Source: a virus. Taken from it: a DNA stretch of 31,922 nucleotides. Positions 27,812-31,922 of the stretch are shown piece by piece. Position 1 is the first letter of the stretch, and each line of letters starts with the position of its first letter. The DNA lies in IMG/VR virus record IMGVR_UViG_3300044825_000722, positions 1-31,922 of that record. The stretch is one strand, 5' to 3'. Below the pieces are notes generated by a model. The model searched no databases, was not told the origin of the DNA, and was given only the letters and a program-made list of their open reading frames with translations. Made by a program: the position numbers and the translations under genes.

Positions 27812-28168
27812 TCACGTCACAGATTCGGACAGATTCCCCGCACTAATCTTGTAAGTGCCGTTAGTGGCATAGGTCTGCGAAGTGTCAAGCGCACGCGACC
27901 CGTAGAACGTTCCAGACGTGGCAGCCGACCAGTACCCAAGATGAGTGATCGTCGTGCCACCCGGCACGTTAAACGTGATATCAGCAGACGATGTAGCCGT
28001 TCCGTTACTCGCGGCGTTCCACGAAATCCCCTGACGCGCATACGTCCCGCCAGTCACCTCACTCGTGCCACCCGTCGAAGGGTCAGCAGTATGAAGCGAC
28101 GCGTAAACAGCGACAGCCGTCAACCCCGAAACCTGAGCATTTTTACCCGCCGCGACAAGTCCGGCCAT
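27812..28168 (-). CDS. Structural (tail-fibre/decoration-like) protein, 118 aa
   Basis: ATG in a TAATG overlap with the portal stop. The sequence GLVAAGKNAQVSGLTAVAVYASLHTADPSTGGTSEVTGGTYARQGISWNAAS and ADITFNVPGGTTITHLGYWSAATSGTFYG matches a widespread phage family annotated as tail fibre or virion protein, with the LHTADP...EVTGG.YARQ signature. In such phages it often accompanies head genes, so decoration is equally likely. It ends 1 nt before the repeat protein's start. Confidence 0.8.
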   Translation of the reverse strand: MAGLVAAGKNAQVSGLTAVAVYASLHTADPSTGGTSEVTGGTYARQGISWNAASNGTATSSADITFNVPGGTTITHLGYWSAATSGTFYGSRALDTSQTYATNGTYKISAGNLSESVT

Positions 28169-29676
28169 TACTCCTCCACAATCCTAGAAATATTGCCGTG
28201 CTTATCGCGCTCGATCCTGCGAGCCTTATTCTCAGGAAGTGTCACGTTAACCACCGGAGACGGCATCGCGCGAATAGCATCCGACACTGCCTCCGCGAAC
28301 TCAGCCGGGTCCATGCTCCGGGGATACACCTCGTCAATATCCACCGGAGACTGAGCAGCCTGAACAGCGTTCTGCAACTGCACAGACGGCAAACCGGTAT
28401 GCGGAATGTTCGGCAGACCCATAGCCGCCAGAGATTCGGCAGGATCGAAACCGGCAACGATAAGACGCTGCGCCATGAGAACCCGCTTATCCAACTCAAC
28501 GACGTTCGCCGCGCCAAGATTCACATTCGCCAAAGACACCCGGTACTCGTCGCCACCCTCCACGCGGTCCAAGTCCTCCAACCGGTGAATATCGTTAATG
28601 GACAGCCAGCCGCCTTGCATCGCCTGAGAATAAGCCGTGTAACGGTCCTGCAAGTTAGCACGCAGCAAACCATCCACATTAAACTTCAGGAACGCATCAC
28701 CAGTCAAAAGCGGCGAGTACGCGCCTTCAATCTTCGAAATCATAGGCAGCAGCGTGTAAGTAACGAACTGCCGCGACGACTCCTCAACAGACGCGTAAGA
28801 CATGGCACCCTGTTGCGTGGATTGCAGCATGTGAATTGGGATACGGAAAATCCGTGCCACCGACTCCACCGCGAACTGCTGTTCCTCAATCAGTTGAGAA
28901 TCATTCGGCGGGATCGTAGTTGCGTTGAACTTCGCGCCACCAGAAAGAATCCCCGGCCTGTGAGCCTTCGACAAACCCTTATGACCGCGCTCCCATGCGT
29001 CCTGCAAACCCTTAGCCTGCTCAGCAGTCAACTCACCGGGATACTCAATAACGCCACCGACGGAACTACCGTTACCGAAGAAAGCCGCAGAAAACTGCTC
29101 CAAAGCCTTAGCAAGTCCTAGAGTTTCCTTCAACTCCGTGATGCGTGAAGTCCCATGCAGCGCACCGGGAAGCCTAAGGTCAGTTATATGGACAACCTCG
29201 TCCTCACTGAGAATCGTCTTACCGTGATCCACCTGATACTCAATCCGGCCATCAGGATTACGCACGACACGGAAACGGCGCGGGTCCATAATGTGCAGCG
29301 CGATCACGTCACCGCGAGCGTCAAACAGTTTCCGCGTGAAAGACTCGCCATAAATCAGCAGCGAATAAATCATCATCTGGTAGTGGTCTGCGCGCTGAAT
29401 ACTGCGGTCAGGTTCCGGCTGATCAACCCAAATAGGCTTAGGACGAAGAGCGCGACGCTCCGAACCGGCACGGTAAAACGCGTCAAGCGGCAGCGTAGAA
29501 ATGCTGTCAGCAATCAGACGCACAGCAGCAAAAACCGGAGCGATCTTAATAGCGTTCTCTTGCGACACCACAACGCCTGCCTTAGTAGCGGCAAGCAAAG
29601 CCGGGTCACCGATCTCAAACAGTTTTTGGAAAGTGATAGCGCGCGACTCCGGAGGAGTAAACAGATTATTCAGCAC
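28168..29676 (-). CDS. Portal protein (HK97 gp3-like), 502 aa
   Basis: The GTG at 29676, 5 nt after GGAG, is preferred to a TTG seven codons earlier; it overlaps the membrane peptide by 11 nt. KIAPVFAAVRLIADSISTLPLDAFYR, YSLLIYGESFTRKLFD, VVHITDLRLPGALHGTSRI and QQGAMSYASVEESSRQFVTYTLLPMI are the standard portal core signatures. The last 130 residues become proline-rich and end in a basic helix, and may contact the connector or maturation proteins. The dodecamer ring is the DNA gate and the docking site for terminase. Confidence 0.94.
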   Translation of the reverse strand: MLNNLFTPPESRAITFQKLFEIGDPALLAATKAGVVVSQENAIKIAPVFAAVRLIADSISTLPLDAFYRAGSERRALRPKPIWVDQPEPDRSIQRADHYQMMIYSLLIYGESFTRKLFDARGDVIALHIMDPRRFRVVRNPDGRIEYQVDHGKTILSEDEVVHITDLRLPGALHGTSRITELKETLGLAKALEQFSAAFFGNGSSVGGVIEYPGELTAEQAKGLQDAWERGHKGLSKAHRPGILSGGAKFNATTIPPNDSQLIEEQQFAVESVARIFRIPIHMLQSTQQGAMSYASVEESSRQFVTYTLLPMISKIEGAYSPLLTGDAFLKFNVDGLLRANLQDRYTAYSQAMQGGWLSINDIHRLEDLDRVEGGDEYRVSLANVNLGAANVVELDKRVLMAQRLIVAGFDPAESLAAMGLPNIPHTGLPSVQLQNAVQAAQSPVDIDEVYPRSMDPAEFAEAVSDAIRAMPSPVVNVTLPENKARRIERDKHGNISRIVEE

Positions 29677-29809
29677 GCTTACTCCGTTCCAAAGCAATTC
29701 CCGTCATCATCAGAAAAACCCCGGCAGTTATCAACCCTGCGGGAATGTAAATCATGAAAACCCCGGCAGCCGCCGCGACCATGCCAGCGACCTGCAAAAC
29801 AGCGACCAT
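29666..29809 (-). CDS. 47-residue membrane peptide between terminase and portal
   Basis: The ATG follows GAGGGGAATC, 9 nt after the terminase stop. The peptide is VAVLQVAGMVAAAAGVFMIY, then IPAGLITAGVFLMMTGIALE and a basic end (RSKRAE): two membrane spans with a short turn. Its stop overlaps the portal start region by 11 nt. Small membrane proteins at this position are seen in several actinophages without known role; a superinfection or membrane-docking function would be guesswork. Confidence 0.78.
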   Translation of the reverse strand: MVAVLQVAGMVAAAAGVFMIYIPAGLITAGVFLMMTGIALERSKRAE

Positions 29810-29817
29810 GATTCCCC

Positions 29818-31368
29818 TCACGCGAAAAACTGTGGCACCGGTTGAATAGTTTCCGGGACCTGATTAACGGCACGCTCCACCGCCATAATAGAAGCAACAG
29901 CCAAGTCGATGCGCCGCGCAGAATGTTTGGTTTCCTTAACAATCCTCGTGCCGCGAGAATCATTCTTTAAATACGCGTTAGACACATGGCGCGTTAAAGC
30001 AGGGTTCCCGTCATGCGTTAACCGGCGCGTCAACACCATGTCAGTGAAACGCTTCGTCGCCGGAGTCATGCGAGCAGGAGACTGCGGGAACTCCGTCACA
30101 GGAAGATTCTCGTCAGCCAAAACTTCTAGCGACCGTGACCACAAGTGTGGGTCCGCAGTGATCTCACGGACACGCCACCTGAGGCAAGCCGTCCGTATTG
30201 CTTCCTCAACGTCAAGAATCGGGACACGCCAGTCAGCCGAAGTCGGAGGTTTCTCCCAGTGACCCGCAACAGTCACATGCGGAAACTCCCCAATTTGCAC
30301 CGCAACCAGCGCGGTACTATCACCAGAAAATGACCCATCCAAGCCAAGCACCACATCAGAACCGTCAGGGATTGAACGCGAATCGTGGCACTCGTCCCAC
30401 GCCGCCTGAGGCAACCACTGACCCTGCAACGAAACCGGACGATTAAACCAGTACCGTTCCCATTCCGCGTGCGAAGTTTGCGGGTCCTCATATGACGCGG
30501 CGATGGCATCCAAGTCCATCCAATCCGCAGCCGGACCGTAAACCTCGCGCAGTCCCTCTAGCCGGTCACGTTTCTTCGAAGCGTCATACTTCGCGGATGC
30601 TTGCTTGTGGTCAAACAGCAAACCAGCATCAGACAAGCGACCCTCACTAATCGCCTGCGCGTAACTGTGAGTGGACTCCGCTACCGAATTTTCACCCGGC
30701 GCGTACATCGTAGAAGTTTCGAGCATCCACCCCGAAGCAATCTTACGTTTCAGCAGGTTACGCAAAGTCACCTGATGAAGCCGCTGCAACCTCGGCAAAA
30801 CCCACAAATGCGTTTCGTCCGCGACAATAAACGTAGACTTGCCGCCATCCTTTGAAGAATCAGCAGCAGACTCCGGAGTAATCATCCCGCCACCCGGCAG
30901 AAGAATCCGCGTCAACCCCGCATCAATCCCCGGATAATCAGACTTCAACCGGTCAGACGAATTACATATAAACCGGATAGCGTCATATGTATTACCGGCC
31001 TGACCATACTCCGTAGCGAAACACAAAACCTCAGGATGCTGAACCGGACGACCCACCGGCTCACCCTCATCAAACCGGTAACCCCACGCAGACACCTCGC
31101 CAGCCTCAGCGAAATGCGAAAACCGGCACGGACCCACAGCCTCAACCAAAGCAATAAACGCCGCTAGTTCAGACTTAGCGCGACCCTTCGGACGAGACAA
31201 AACAGACCGGCGAACCCGACGCTTACCCGCGTCATCAACCTCGTAACACTTCACCAGAAACGCGGCAAACTCATCATCCAACCGGACCGGCTCACCCTCA
31301 ACATCACCCGGACCATGCACCAGATAATGCTCAACCCAATCAAGCAACTGATACCCAAGGCTAATCAC
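29818..31368 (-). CDS. Terminase large subunit
   Basis: 516 residues, GTG in a GTGA overlap with the small terminase. The ATPase part has a Walker A-like SRPKGRAKSELAA (about 58-70) and Walker B IVADETHLW (about 181-189). The RNase-H-type nuclease has VVLGLDGSFSGDS (D about 344), ITADPHLW (D about 405) and RRIDLAVASI (last acidic residue). It translocates and cuts concatemeric DNA into the prohead through the portal encoded after it. Confidence 0.95.
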   Translation of the reverse strand: MISLGYQLLDWVEHYLVHGPGDVEGEPVRLDDEFAAFLVKCYEVDDAGKRRVRRSVLSRPKGRAKSELAAFIALVEAVGPCRFSHFAEAGEVSAWGYRFDEGEPVGRPVQHPEVLCFATEYGQAGNTYDAIRFICNSSDRLKSDYPGIDAGLTRILLPGGGMITPESAADSSKDGGKSTFIVADETHLWVLPRLQRLHQVTLRNLLKRKIASGWMLETSTMYAPGENSVAESTHSYAQAISEGRLSDAGLLFDHKQASAKYDASKKRDRLEGLREVYGPAADWMDLDAIAASYEDPQTSHAEWERYWFNRPVSLQGQWLPQAAWDECHDSRSIPDGSDVVLGLDGSFSGDSTALVAVQIGEFPHVTVAGHWEKPPTSADWRVPILDVEEAIRTACLRWRVREITADPHLWSRSLEVLADENLPVTEFPQSPARMTPATKRFTDMVLTRRLTHDGNPALTRHVSNAYLKNDSRGTRIVKETKHSARRIDLAVASIMAVERAVNQVPETIQPVPQFFA

Positions 31369-31790
31369 TCAGACACAACCGCCATGAGTCGCGCCTTACG
31401 GTCAGAATCCACGCGCGCCGGTTCCGGCACAGAATCCGAAACCTCATCAACCGCAAGTTTCAGACGCATCCGATCCTCAGGAGTCGCACCGAACTTCGCC
31501 ACCCGAATACGAACCTCAGCCGCCAGCGACGTATCACCCTTAGCAAGCGAGTCATACAGGAAAGCAGTGTCCTCCAAAAAATCCCAATCCGTCTCACAAA
31601 ACGTTCGCGCCTGAGCCGACCCCCGCCACGTCAACCACCAGCGAACCGTGCGCGGATGCCAATCATGATCAGGCAACTCCCGGCCACGCAAAACACCATC
31701 AGGCACAACACGCGTTAACTCAGCGTCACGACGCTTCGTATCAGTCTCACGCGCACGCACCGGACGCGGAGCAGGACCACGGCCAGCCAT
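31365..31790 (-). CDS. Terminase small subunit, 141 aa
   Basis: The ATG at 31790 starts MAGRGPAPRPVRARETDTKRRDAELTRVVPDG, the proline- and arginine-rich opening shared by actinophage small terminases (GRGPAPKP type). A central helical part (TVRWWLTWRGSAQARTFCETDWDFLEDTAFLYDSL) and an acidic-basic C-terminus follow. It recognises the packaging site and loads the large subunit. An upstream in-frame start gives a cysteine-rich extension that I reject. GGGGG lies 4 nt before the ATG. It is the first gene of the structural operon seen here. Confidence 0.87.
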   Translation of the reverse strand: MAGRGPAPRPVRARETDTKRRDAELTRVVPDGVLRGRELPDHDWHPRTVRWWLTWRGSAQARTFCETDWDFLEDTAFLYDSLAKGDTSLAAEVRIRVAKFGATPEDRMRLKLAVDEVSDSVPEPARVDSDRKARLMAVVSE

Positions 31791-31856
31791 AAAACCCCCA
31801 AACGCAACGAAATCCGAAGCACACAAAAAATGTTCAAAACAACAAAAAACCAAAAC

Positions 31857-31901
31857 GGACATAACAGGACAAACTAGGACGACAAACCGGACAAACCAGA
31901 C
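31857..31901. repeat. Roughly 10-bp-phased GGACAAAC repeats upstream of small terminase
   Basis: On the plus strand GGAC recurs at 31857, 31867, 31877 and 31889, with GAC at 31881 and 31899, giving units like GGACATAACA, GGACAAACTA and GGACAAACC. The spacing of 9-12 bp puts the units on one face of the helix. Position next to the small terminase gene suggests a packaging (cos/pac) recognition site or an operator for the late promoter. Confidence 0.5.
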
Positions 31902-31922
31902 TTATGCATCGTGAAAACAGGT

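Noticed and set aside
30770-30785. CUGAUGA-like words elsewhere (for example near 14127, 19361, 22736 and 30774)
   Set aside because: They lie inside confident genes and lack a nearby GAAA strand, a stem III hairpin and a stem I partner, so they are chance matches rather than further hammerheads.
31791-31862. N-terminal extension of the small terminase (24 residues, cysteine-rich)
   Set aside because: It has no ribosome binding site, odd composition, and the internal ATG at 31790 begins the conserved GRGPAPRP opening.
1-31922. tRNA genes, CRISPR arrays, insertion sequences, integrase and attachment site
   Set aside because: None were found on reading either strand; no transposase or integrase motif, cloverleaf, or spacer-repeat pattern was visible.

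Overview
This window reads as a large part (about 32 kb) of a tailed, long-tailed (siphovirus-type) double-stranded DNA phage or prophage of an actinobacterium. The host group is suggested by a WhiB-family protein, an Lsr2-type DNA-binding domain, a DUF2746-like lysis-region protein and a terminase/portal/protease set of the kind seen in actinophages. Base composition is moderate rather than very GC-rich, which would fit a low-to-mid GC actinobacterium (for example freshwater types) better than Mycobacterium or Streptomyces, but the host cannot be fixed from sequence alone. No integrase, repressor, tRNA or CRISPR was seen, so lifestyle is open.

Almost all genes lie on the minus strand and are read from right to left. 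From the right edge: small and large terminase, a 47-residue membrane peptide, portal, three probable virion surface proteins (one with six 20-residue repeats), a 622-residue capsid-maturation polyprotein (HAD phosphatase fold + TUDOR-like + conserved helical domain + HK97-type prohead protease), the HK97-fold major capsid protein, three glycosyltransferases, head-tail connector, tail terminator, major tail protein, two tail assembly chaperones joined by a probable -1 frameshift, a gp10-like protein, tape measure, distal tail protein, a run of tail fibre proteins, and the lysis genes (DUF2746-like membrane protein, holin, amidase). A small HTH protein and a DnaQ-like exonuclease close this block at a bidirectional terminator near 8980-9000.

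A three-gene rightward island (8223-8945) faces the terminator. Left of it, a leftward early/replication block carries a DUF6378 protein, a transglycosylase-like wall enzyme, a Rad52-like annealing protein, small zinc-ribbon proteins, an Lsr2-like protein, HNH and PD-(D/E)XK nucleases, WhiB, SSB, a ribbon-helix-helix protein, a replication initiator and a zinc-finger/HTH protein. Genes are packed with 1-nt (TAATG, TGATG) and 4-nt (ATGA, GTGA) overlaps, which fixed many starts, and several genes shorter than 60 codons were found this way.

The most striking element is at the far left. Two intergenic gaps (627-681 and 910-962) each fold, on the transcribed strand, into a complete type II hammerhead self-cleaving ribozyme. 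Both have the CUGAUGA and GAAA core strands, a UUCG-capped stem III, a UC cleavage site, a perfect stem I and a covarying 3-bp stem II. Each begins at the base right after the upstream stop codon and ends just before the next gene's ribosome binding site, so they look like mRNA-processing modules between small early genes.
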